Shown here: one piece after another, positions 46,629-57,250 of the stretch
Numbering within the stretch: position 1 is the first letter of the stretch
Layout of the letters: each line of letters begins with the position of its first letter
Source of the DNA: Helicoverpa zea
Taxonomy: Eukaryota > Arthropoda > Insecta > Lepidoptera > Noctuidae
Length of the DNA stretch: 64,000 bases
Assembly: GCF_022581195.2 (NCBI RefSeq)
Contig: NC_061461.1
Location: 2,356,001 to 2,420,000, forward strand
Direction of reading: 5' to 3'
The notes under the pieces: generated by a model
What the model saw: the letters and a program-made list of their open reading frames with translations, nothing else
What the model was told of the DNA's origin: nothing
Databases searched by the model: none
Made by a program: the position numbers and the translations under genes

Positions 46629-47294
46629 AACAGTGGGCTGTTGTGCCCACATAATGACTATTATCTGGTATTTAAGCTGGGCGAGATACCAAAACTCAAT
46701 TGAACCCCCTGCTCAGTTCTTAGATAATATATTATTGAGAAATATTGATGATTAAAAACCTTTAATTGAATATAAATATTGTTTTTATTGCACATCCTCG
46801 AAAACCTCTTTCATTGTTATTGGTAAACCTTACTTTAACTGTTAAATTATTTTGTGTGGTAATGACATTTTTAGTATGGTCTGTACCTTCTTGGTAATAG
46901 ACCGCGGGTTCGATTCCCGCCTTATGGCATGTAGATAGCTAGGTAACTGTCTAATATAAAAGTAGTATCAATCATTTAAATAAATAATTCTCTATCGTAA
47001 TAATATCGATATTTTATGAATTGTGGTGAATGGAACTCTTCCATTTTGGATACGTTTTATCACAAATCCAAAGTGGATTCACTATATATTAAGAAACGTA
47101 ACGTTGAAAGCAAAAGCGTTTAGGTAGTTGTTTTTCATAAAAATTCTAAGCATTTATGAAAACTAGTCACACGCCCCGTCTTCGCACGGTGGCAATATAA
47201 AACCTTGGTGTTAACCTTCCTCTTGACCTACTCTATCTATTAAAAAAAAATAAAAAAAAATCGCACCCAAATCCATCGCGTAGTTTTAAAGATC
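46628..47294. other. Interior of the 2.54-kb element after the Cys-rich gene
   Basis: AT-rich sequence with AATATAAATA stretches suitable for poly(A) signals. A GGTTCGATTCC B-box-like motif sits at 46907-46917 in a short GC-paired context. A complete tRNA cannot be folded around it by eye, so it is best read as a tRNA-derived remnant. Confidence 0.4.
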
Positions 47295-47701
47295 TTAGGG
47301 TGCGTCCACATCTGGCGAATGCGCCGCGAATGCGCAGCACGCGAGCCGATCGCGAGCTGCCCGCGAGCTGCGCGCGTGCAGTCACTGCAATAGTTCGGTG
47401 CGCCTCTTTAGCGCAACTCACGCAAGGCTCGTATAGAGCGCGCGAGCGGCGCGCGATCTGCGCGCAATCAGTTCTCGCCCTTACAGTTCCGTATATTGGC
47501 TCAGTACTATCGAAGATGGCAGACGTCGCGCGCCGCCTGCGCGCCGCTCGCGTGCGGCGCTTAGGTCGCGCGCGAGCTGCGCGCGGGCGGCGCAGAAGCG
47601 GCGCACGAACAAAAATGCACGCGCGCAGCTCGCGGACAGCTCGCGATCGGCTCGCGTGCTGCGCATTCGCGGCGCATTCGCCAGATGTGGACGCACCCTA
47701 A
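47295..47701. mobile_element. GC-rich 407-bp foldback MITE nested in the 2.54-kb element
   Basis: It begins TTAGGGTGCGTCCACATCTG and ends with the inverse CAGATGTGGACGCACCCTAA. Inverted arms run for about 65 bp (GAATGCGCCGCGAATGCGCA in the left arm is mirrored in the right). The interior is dominated by GCGCG/CGCGAGC words. Long open frames on both strands here (133 and 71 codons) result from the palindrome and base composition and are not genes. Confidence 0.9.
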
Positions 47702-48097
47702 AGCATTCAAAGGGACAGACAGAAAATGCAACTTTATAAAATGATCATTGTCAAAGAATTATCTTAAACTTGACTATTTACTATCTCTTTTCCTAGTATC
47801 TAGTAGAGTAGTCTTTTCCTAGATCTAGAAGAGAACATATAGAGCTGTACATAGTATTGTTGATATTTTGTATAGTGTAGTTTGATAACACTACTCTGAT
47901 ATTTCACGCAAGCTTGGTTATTTTTTATTTATAACCTCAAAATATTAACTTTTTTCGTAATTATTTTAGTTTCCTGAAGTGTCCGTTCGTGAAAACTTAT
48001 TTCATAGGATTCCATATAATTTTAAGAGTTTATAGAAGTCACTTTCCATTCAAACGGTTCTTAGGCAGAACATGTATGGAGCCGGAACAATGTCCTT

Positions 48098-51000
48098 TAT
48101 GATTTTGTACACTTTATAGATAATAGCAAACTTTGGTTTCATAAAAACATTATAGAGGTACACCTTTGATTCAACAATGACACAATTGAAATAAATCGCA
48201 TTCGTCGTAAAATATGACGCTCCAAAAAATTCAGTCCGTCACATTTCCAAGAACCATACACAAAGTATACATTAAATTACAAGTACCAAAGTAGGAGCCC
48301 GTGATGCCTGAACAACGTCCCGGATCATGGCGATGCATAAATTATACGTTGCCCGGGTATTAATACTGCCCAAGAGACCCGGATGTGTTTCAATAAAATG
48401 TTTCGCCAAATTTATTAGCTCACGCTCTTGGTCGCCAATTGACTGCCGAATATCCCGGTTGAAGGATTGATTGGCCTTTGTACGCGTATGTAGGTCTGTG
48501 GTCTGTTGAATAATATTAGTTCATAAATATTTTAGTGGTTTGACCCTTTGCATGTTTGATGGTCCCGTTTTGTGGAAATATTACGTTTTTGAGGTTTATT
48601 ATGTTTGGTAGCTTCAATAATGATCGGCATTTAAAATATTCACTCGTCGTGCTCTGATAAGTGGTTTTCAATTAAATGTTCAACTAGTTATTTATTTTTC
48701 ACATATCAATAAGGTAAGTTACCTCGGTTGATACTGAACACAATAAAGCCATGCGTATTTCGTTAGTAAATACCAGGCCGTTTAAAATGTTCGCCAAAAA
48801 GGCCTTTCAATATCCTTTGTTTTTTTAAGCGAATACCCAATTTATTTTGCTAAGCAACGAACAAATCTTTACTTCGACGTTTCCTTTAATTATCTAATCT
48901 TCCGAAAATTCCAAAACAAAGTCGGACAAATAGGGAAAACGCCTTCGCAAATTACGCCTGCCGACATTATGCCAGCAATATCCTTCAATTTCAAGTTGTA
49001 AAAAGTTTTCTGTACTTTCTCTTAATGAACTAACAAATGGCTTCGCGATACACAATGGCTTAATCAAACCGCATTGAGATAAGAGAAACAAAAGGCCCTT
49101 TTGTAGCCAGACCCAAGGCATGAGATAACAGCGGGTAACTATTGTGTAATTCATGGGTGTTGGATAATCATGTTCAGATCGTAGGTCACATTATTGTGTT
49201 TTAATAAAGGGTCTTTTTAAAATATTAAAGCTAGTTTTGCTTAACTATGCTAACCAATGCTATGAAGCCTGGGATGAGGGTGAGATCTGCAGTCTTTTTG
49301 TGCAGCACATTTGACTTGGTTCTACCATATTACTTAGGTGTTAAAAGATATTCCTATGAAACGTTTTGGGCACGGTAAGAGCTGGATTCAAGCTAGCTTT
49401 GTACTGAATGCCTTTCCGTCCGTGAGATGTCTAACCAGCCAGCAACTTACACCATACCATCATCCTCCAAATACCATAATAAAAAGCGACAGGATAAAAT
49501 GATTTATGGGATAACTAGATAAAGAGGGTGCCAAGTTTAGTCGACCCACTTCACGAAGATAAGACAATAATAATAGATTTGTTACTTTTGTCATTCGCAA
49601 GGCATCGAACAAAAACGCTTTAGATGTCACTACAAGTTGAACTTGACAGCTGGAGTGTTGTAGGCGTGTTTTGTTCCTAGTGGAGTTGCCAGAGTGTGTG
49701 GCTATATTACCACTAATATAAGGTCTCTAAAGAAGTCCCAAATGAAGCTAGACTGAAATTGACAATCCGAAATGTAGCGGAGATTTTTTTGTTTCTTTCT
49801 TTATCATCACTTTTGCATTTTGTTGACTTATTTATAGAGATCCATATTGATTGTTCATCAAAACAGTTTTTTTGCAACTCCAAAACATAAATTACCAGCC
49901 CAATTTGAGGTCCACAAACATTATCTATTATGAAAAAGTAGTCAATCCCCAGGATTTCCAATTACGGTGCCGTCACCAGCACGCGGCTTGACTAGATAAT
50001 TGTATCAAATCTGTATGGGATTCGTGAATCTAATCCGTTGGGCAGTAATTATTGCACAATAGAGGTCTGTCACCGCGACCCGAAATGCCTCAATTATGCG
50101 CAATATGCGATTTCTCTGCCGATGTTAATTAATTGTCTGGTTGATTAATTAATCGTCATAAAGGCGAATTTGGTGATTTACGAGTTTTGGTCCGAAGGCG
50201 GTTTGTTTATGGCACTTTGAATATGTTATAGTTTTGAGATACTGCCCTTAGGGTAGAAGGGTTGGGTTTGTGAAACTGAGAGGCGGGCCTGACCTCACCG
50301 TGCAGAAAGTTGCAGGGGATAGTTGTTACAAACTTATTAATGTATACGAAGGTATGTCTATGTTTAACGTTGATCCCCAAAATAGAATAGTTCATTTACA
50401 GACATTTCGTTACTTTTGATGGCCCGGGAATCTTATTCGAGGCATTCAGCTCAGCAATCACAATCACTAGACTAACGTTGCAGTCAAAACCACTAAAGTG
50501 ATATTAGAATGATTGATCTTATCATGTACTCATTGAAAGTATGTATTTAATAGTAGGTCTATATTCAGAGCTGTAACTAACTTAGCACGTGCTTAGGCTA
50601 AGGCTATAATTCTGTCTCGATCTTACTGATATAATGTGACAGTTGTGTGACAGCAGGTTCCCTAAACTTGCTAAGCCAAATTAGGTACATGTCAAGTTTG
50701 GATCTATTTATATATTTGAAGACCACCATGATAACTGTCTTCCATCTACGTCTATCGCATAGTCAATGTATATTTTAAGAACGGCTAAAATATTATATTT
50801 GGTCCATTATCATTCTTTCTTTATTCAGATACTAATGACAAAATAAATTGCACAAACTCCTCGAAAAACCCAGACAATTGATTTCTCCATATCTAGTACA
50901 AAGCTCATTTCACCTCCACAAGATCCCGCAGTAGATTACGGTAATATCCTTTTAAGCGTTATAAATTATTACAAGTCTTCACCAATTTCTATTGTGAGAA

Positions 51001-53466
51001 AGATTCCACGATATCGGCTAGTCATGGCCACTAGAATAATTCCAAAGCCGAAACGCCCGTCATTCTTTCGACCTCAGATGATTAGCAAAAACTCACACAA
51101 CACTTGGCCGCCGAAATTATTTTCCTCAACAAAGAAAATGGAAATACAAATAAGTGGCTTTTTGCATGATGTTTATTGGTTCTCTCCTCTGTGTTTGGGT
51201 TTTTGCAGCATCGAGCTAGTTACATTAATTTGGTCGTTTTGCTGAGATGGGTCAAGCCGATAGAATTTACTGTGACAAGGCAGGATAGCATTGGGCTTAC
51301 CGTCGCTTTAAGCTCAAACGTCATATTAGGATAGTAGGCCTGTTAATTTCGCGTTTATATCGAGCATGAAATGAGGTCTTCTCGTGATGACTTCTCATCA
51401 GTGAAACATTGTAGCCTAAAGTATCCAAGTTCAAGTTCAAGCCAAGTTCTTTAAAGCAAGTATTATCGATCGATTGCTACCCCTCACAGTCGTGTTTATT
51501 TTAACCCCTCACTCGTCCACTAGGTCCATACGTTCGCTTGTCCGCATTTGTGTAAGAGCTAAATCATGGTTGTTCGTATTTCGTCCCCATTCACGGCTGG
51601 TCCCCTACACGTCACAGCCGCTGACCGCACAGCACATTGTTTTATTGCTGAGCCGTCACCGCGTTGACTGTAACCCGTCAGCGTGACTAGGGTTAACTGG
51701 AACACAGCACTGGGTTTAGTTGAACGAGATTCCTTGATGGATAAAATGTTGTGCGGTTTTATTTTGTTTTGTAAAATGTTGGTTAGCTTTTGTTTAGAGC
51801 GCTCTTGAGGGTGTTTATTGCGGTGGTTACATTTGTTTAGTACCTAAGTAGTTAGCATAATTATGTAGGGTTATGGTCCTGAGAGAATCACTCGTCAATT
51901 TAGACTTAGTGCCGATGTTTAAATGCTCACAATTATAAAACTGCAATACTATACCAAATATGTTCTATTAGGTATAGGTATTGCAGTTTTTAAAGTTTTG
52001 TTTGTTTTAGGTAATGGTTGTGTTGTGTATAATTTTGTTTCACTGTTATGCGGATACATATTATGAGGTCTTTCTTCGTGATTGTCATTTTAAGAATTTA
52101 TCAATCTCATCATTTCTATTGATAAAAAAACGATTTAAAGAATCAAAAGTGGTCTTGCTCAAATAAGGTGTACTTAACCCAGAAATCAAGGGTACCCATT
52201 TAGTTCCAGCATTATTTGGATGTGTATTTTCAGCAGTATACGTGTAAAATACTGACCTAATTCATTCGGACACAGTGACCGCAGCGTGCTTGCTGTTTTA
52301 TTTGCGAAACATCACCGGTGTGGACGGCGGCTGTCGGCGTGATCTGTGCAGCTTTTAGAGCAAAGAGAAACCATTTGTATGTAACATGGGTTTTTCTTTG
52401 GTATTTTAGGATAAAATTCTAGTTTGTAAAAGATTCATAATAGAAAAGTTTCATATTCTTTAGCAGAAGGTTCTGTAAATATGTGAAAGGCCCACGTACC
52501 AGAATACAGTTAAATAAACTGGCGTATAATTTTTTTTTTATATCAATTAGTAGTCGCACTAATGTGGCTATTTATTGACCATCTCCTGTTGTCATAGATA
52601 CAAATAAATCAAACTAAAGCACGTAGCTCCCAAGACAAGAACTAAAAGTAGGTATCTATGGCTTCCAGAATAGTTTTCCTTGTCGCTACATCAAGTGTCT
52701 GTAAATAACTTTTAGTGCATTTTATTTAGGAAACTTGCGAGATGCATAGCCTCTTGCATACGGCGGAGGTGCTTTAAAAACCTTTATAAATCTCTGAAAA
52801 TCGCTCCAATAGACGTTTCTAACTTAAAATGGTACTTCATTCGTGAAAATATTGCGAGTAAGTCAGATTGTAGACGGTTTTACGTAAAAGGATTGTAGCT
52901 ACAACCTCTAGTGAGGTATCAAGATTGCTTGCTTCTGGCGTCGCTCGTGATAAATTCTTTAGATATTCGGTTTACATGAAGCTTTTTACGCAGGCAGAGT
53001 TTATATTTGAATTTCTTATTCTGAAATCGCAAATACCTAGCTGTTGTCTCTATCATTCTTGATATTTGCCTTTAACAATAGCCGTTATATTATTCCTAAT
53101 ATTGATGGGCACTTAAACTCGTCACCGTCTCTGAGTACAGGTGTTAAACGGCGTTTCTCTGTCTAGTAGTCTCTAATTTACACTGCCTATCTGACCTCTT
53201 CAATCCAGGCCGTGTAACGTGTCAGTTATTCCATGTAAAACAACTGATACCTACTTAGCTGGTTAGGTTTATAGCCGATCCTAACATAATTGGGATAAGG
53301 CTAGGCAGATGATCTAGTACAGGTGACAGTCTACTCTAGAATTATTTTGCTTATAAGCCTACTCTAGAAGCAAAATAACTACATATTCATCTCTTTTTCT
53401 TAGCAACAAATTAACTAGCAAGCATTAAGCGTAAGTAGGCGATATTTACGCGCATCCTGTCGGTCA
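48098..53466. other. Non-coding stretch, 48.1-53.5 kb
   Basis: Mostly AT-rich with no recognised coding sequence. Two GC-richer patches (51474-51700 and 52250-52370) stand out but contain no known domain. A SINE fragment lies at 53180-53315. Confidence 0.5.
53180..53315 (+). repeat. SINE fragment (tail type 1), rearranged
   Basis: CATAATTGGGATAAGGCTAG followed by GCAGATGAT matches the SINE 3' end in plus orientation. CACTGCCTATCTGACCTCTT at the left matches an inner block in the opposite orientation. The copy is therefore rearranged or composite. Confidence 0.6.
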
Positions 53467-53863
53467 GGGGCCCGATTCTCCTAATTTTACTTAAGCGACC
53501 TTCGATTGACGTTCGACTCGATTCGACTGAGATCCAATCCCGACTCGATGACTATTGAAGCGTATGTGGCATTCCGCTATTTTTTCTTTGAAATAAACGT
53601 TTTTATTCTTTTCTGTCATTCAATAATGAATCATTTTGTCTGCAAATGTTTTACGATTGCAAAATGATTGCACGGCAAACTACCGTATAGACCAAAATTA
53701 CCAAAATAGCATACCAATCGCATACCAATCAAATGTCAATCGAATACGATTGGTCTTTTATTAGTAGCAGAATGCCCGATATGGTTAAAACTGCTATTAC
53801 GATCGTATTGCGATTCGATTACTATTCGATTTTGACATTATTAACTTAGGAGAATCGGGCACC
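53467..53863. mobile_element. 397-bp MITE with GCCCGATTCTCCTAA ends
   Basis: The left GGGGCCCGATTCTCCTAA and the right TTAGGAGAATCGGGCACC are inverted repeats of about 18-25 bp. The interior is rich in CGATT/AATCG words (for example CGATTGGTC, TTGCGATTCGATT) and has no coding frame. Confidence 0.85.
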
Positions 53864-54087
53864 AGTTTATCCCCGTATCGTGGCGGGTGTCGGTAATCCG
53901 ACGTTAGTTAGGATCGGGGATTACGCAGTGTACCACTATCTTTTGCGGTTCTTTGGATTTCGTTCTTTTTGATGTCAATTTTGTTTGAGGAACCAGAACA
54001 ATCAATTGGAAAAGTACAAAAATTACTTAAAAGTCTGTTTATAGAATGAGCATTTCAATTAAAAAAATATTGCAATAGTGTGTTTAT

Positions 54088-54232
54088 AAAGAAGCCATAT
54101 GTTTTTCTAGGGTATCACCTATCTATCTACATACCCAACCAAATCGGTCCAGCCGTTTTTGCGTGAATGAATTACAAACATACATCCTTACATTCTCACA
54201 AACTTCCACATTTACAATATTAGTAGGTTAGT
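54088..54232 (-). repeat. Dispersed repeat copy (minus strand)
   Basis: On the minus strand it reads AATATTGTAAATGTGGAAG, AAACGGCTGGACCGATTTGG and TGTAGATAGATAGGTGATAC. It matches the plus-strand copy at 55405-55596 closely. Confidence 0.75.
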
Positions 54233-54654
54233 AGTTAAAAAACTATCACATCAGTTTTACTCTCTGGTAACTTGCCTTCTTTAAAATACAAATGGGGATT
54301 TACAACGCAGCAAACTAAGAGTTAAATAAACACTATTTGCTTTCCCTTAAAAGACCAAACGGAGTTTACCACAAAAGCTAAGCAAATATCATAGTAAGAG
54401 TACTTAACTCGTGCTTACAATGTTTTACTTTACATTTCTAAGTTTAATTAAGCGGTTAACTGCAGTATATAAAGTCCCCTAAGATAAACGCTTGGTGTAA
54501 GTTAGGAGAGGGCGCGAGTTTCTTTGTAGTTGGAGATTTAGAATGCAAAATATACGAATCAGATTGAAATAATGATTATTTATAGAAATTACTTTACTGT
54601 TCAATTTAAATAAGGCGTTTTTTAAAAATCGTTCCGTGGGCAGGTAAACAGTAG

Positions 54655-54800
54655 AGTAAAATATATGTAGCTATATGTAGTTTATCAGTTGTGTTAGCAC
54701 CCATAACACAAGTTAATAAATAACTTACCATGGGGCTAACCGACCGTGTGTGAAAAAGGTGTCCCGACATTATTATTATTGTCCCGACATTATTTTTTTA
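54655..54800 (-). repeat. Dispersed lepidopteran repeat fragment with a 20-bp tandem duplication
   Basis: The minus strand has GGTTAGCCCCATGGTAAGTT followed by ACTTGTGTTATGGGTGCTAA, an order I recall from an abundant lepidopteran repeat. GTCCCGACATTATT is duplicated in tandem at 54770-54795. Confidence 0.5.
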
Positions 54801-55404
54801 TATTAAAAAAAAAAAAAAATACATTTTGTTAAATTATACTTAACCCATTGAAATGATTTCAATTTCGTTCAACAAAATTATATTTTTTGCAATAAAGTTT
54901 GGTATTACAAGATAAATTTTATGTAAGTTCCTTCTCTATTTACAAATGACTTTCTGTTAAAATGTACTTTAAAAAAATACCTATCTCAGCTCGATATTAT
55001 CAAAATCACAAAAGTGAACCAATCTGGCCTTTACATCAATTTGCCGTTCCGTAGTTCCCAATACACCGACCTATGTCACGCTAAAAATACACCAGTATCA
55101 CAGTGTACGTAAAGAATTTATCGCTTGTACCTTCTTGCTTAGATTAAGGCGTAGTTCTGTGGTCCCTCGCCGGCTCGTTATAAATCTGCCCACCTTGGGT
55201 ACAATTTAGTCGTTTGGTTATTTTGGCAAACGTCCTGGGATACTCTTGTTAGGTTTAGGGGTTTAGAAATTATTGTTTTTTACCGTGTAGGATTCTTTAA
55301 GCTGAAGATTGTATTCTTTTTCAGACATTGCAAGACAAAGTTTTGATAAAAAAAAATTAAAGCAACAGCAAAAGACCTACACCTATAAATGTAATTAAAT
55401 CCTA

Positions 55405-55596
55405 CTTCCTACTTATATTATAAATGTGAAAGTTTGTGAGAATGTATGGATGTATGTTTGTTATTCAATCACGCAAAAACGGCTGGACCGATTTGATTGA
55501 AATTTTTTTGTATGTAGATAGGTGATACCCTGGATTAACATATAGGCTACTTTTTATCAACACACCACGCGGGCGAAGGCGCTGGCGGAAGCTAGT
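55405..55596 (+). repeat. Near-complete dispersed repeat ending GCTAGT
   Basis: The copy runs from ACTTATATTATAAATGTGAA through AAACGGCTGGACCGATTTGA and GTAGATAGGTGATACCCTGG to CACGCGGGCGAAGGCGCTGG and GAAGCTAGT. A terminal CTAG(T) end is compatible with the Helitron-like elements to which this family has been ascribed. Confidence 0.75.
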
Positions 55597-56970
55597 TCAA
55601 CATATAAGAAGTGGATGTACCAACCAATTGAACTTATGAATAGTTATTCTCAAAACATTTTCATAAAATTGCATTTCAAAGCACGCTTTCCGAATCAAAA
55701 ATCAAATCAAAAAACTTCAGATATCGCTGCAAGACAAAAAAAACTTCAGGGACTAATAGCCGGCATAGTTTTTCATTGTTCAGATATCTTTGGGTTCAGT
55801 TGAGGCGATTACAATACCGCTTTGTCGTTCGCTCTCAGACTTAAATGTTGGTGTCGAACGCTCCGAGCGACGCTTTTACTGAGCCAAGCTGAAAGGAGGC
55901 GCTGTGGTACAATGAGTAGAGGGGAGAGAGGTTAGTGGTGAGAGGTAGCGGGAGCGAGAGCGGGATTAATTGAAAGATATTTAACGAAAAGTAGTTTCAG
56001 TATAGTTGTTACGCTTTAGATGCGTATTGGTGTGTATCGATGAATAAGAACTTATACTGACCTCCAGTTTATTCTAATTACCTACGGGTTTTTTACTGTC
56101 AGATTGTTGAGCATGGCCTGCTAATAGTCTTTTGTTTTATGTGACACACGAGCAGAAGGATTGCCTGATGGCAAGCATTTATGTATTTTGAAAGAAATTT
56201 CCAAGTTCGGAACAGAAAACAAATGAATCGAGACCCCATTCAAAACAAAACCCGCTGCCGCCTATCACAGTACCCCCACCTCTAAAATCTTATGCATAGC
56301 ATAGTGCGGCTCCGTTTCAAGCTGAGTCCCATTCAGCGTGTAAACATGCCAGCGAGCCCGCATACGATATTGTGAACTACCCGCTTTTTGCACCAAAAAC
56401 TTGGCAACTCGCTTTGAGGAGCTGGTAAAGTATGCCACTCAAGGTACTATTTGTTCGTCGGGGGGTTTGTTGTTGGTCAGCTTATGTACTTATACAGAAA
56501 TATGTAGGTATATGTCTACTGCAGAAAAAAAAGATTATTGAAGAAATAGCTGACTATATGAATATAGGGTGTATTTAGCATTTTAGAAAAGTGCAAGCGA
56601 CACGTAAATTATTATTAACCAACACAACAATAGAACCAAAAATTGAGTTTTACAATGAAGTTGAATATAAGTGTTTTATGTATCATTATCATTTAAGAAG
56701 AGAAGAACTTTGTCATGTCTTAAACTTGCCAGAACAAATGGCAGCCATCGCAAAATTTTAATCTTCTGTCTATGTGCAGCTAGGACCAGTTTACACTACG
56801 GACATTATAATCTCCAAGCTTCTAACTCTCCAATAAACCGCTTACATTGTACACTGCATAACATGACACACATCATAATGTACCTCATGCGCAACAAATG
56901 ACTGCACCACATCTGCCATTAACGACATTATTAACGGTCCACTGAAGGAACTGTACCACGGAGGTAAGAT

Positions 56971-57250
56971 AGCGGAGATGCCATAAGGAAGGTAGGTCAA
57001 GCATTGTCTTGTAGGTCAATGTAAAGTATACAGTTGGCGTGATCAGTTGCTAGAACTAACGAGGCTTTTAGTTACCTTGCCTAATTAAAAACAATCTATC
57101 AAAAATTGGTCTTGATTGATTGGTGATTTTATTTTGAAAACAATGGGTTCTTAAGAAGATAATTATGTAAGGGCAGAGCTAGTAACGTTCTTCGTCCCCC
57201 GAACAACCGCATTTTACTCTTTGGTAATTTTGTGTTATGACATCTCCGCT
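56971..57250. mobile_element. 280-bp MITE with AGCGGAGATG ends
   Basis: AGCGGAGATGCCATAA at the left is inverted at the right (TTATGACATCTCCGCT). The first 85 bases align with 59717-59795 (GGTAGGTCA, TAGGTCAA and TGATCAGTT in order), so at least two family members are present. No reading frame. Confidence 0.75.

Larger units (their letters stand above)
45559..48097. mobile_element. 2.54-kb TIR element with a spliced Cys-rich gene
   Basis: The left end TA/AAGGACATTGTTC and the right end GAACAATGTCCTT/TA are inverted, with TA on both outer sides. Inverted similarity continues inward: CCTAAGAACCG near 45580 and CGGTTCTTAGG near 48056, then CGGACACTTCA near 45659 and its mirror near 47978. Inside are a two-exon gene (46220-46628), a tRNA-like B box (46907-46917) and a nested GC-rich foldback MITE (47295-47701). 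No transposase frame was seen, so the element is probably non-autonomous. Confidence 0.8.
53864..56970. other. Non-coding stretch with inverted dispersed repeats
   Basis: Two copies of a dispersed repeat lie in opposite orientation (54088-54232 and 55405-55596). A known-type repeat lies at 54655-54800, and a GAGA-rich patch at 55915-55965. No gene was recognised. Confidence 0.5.

Noticed and set aside
46870..46930. Possible tRNA gene around a GGTTCGATTCC box
   Set aside because: Only the B box and a T-arm-like pairing are visible. No convincing acceptor, D or anticodon arms could be matched by eye.
47300..47701. Overlapping open frames of 133 and 71 codons rich in Arg and Ala
   Set aside because: They arise from the GC-rich palindromic MITE. 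The same peptide start appears on both strands because the arms are inverted repeats.
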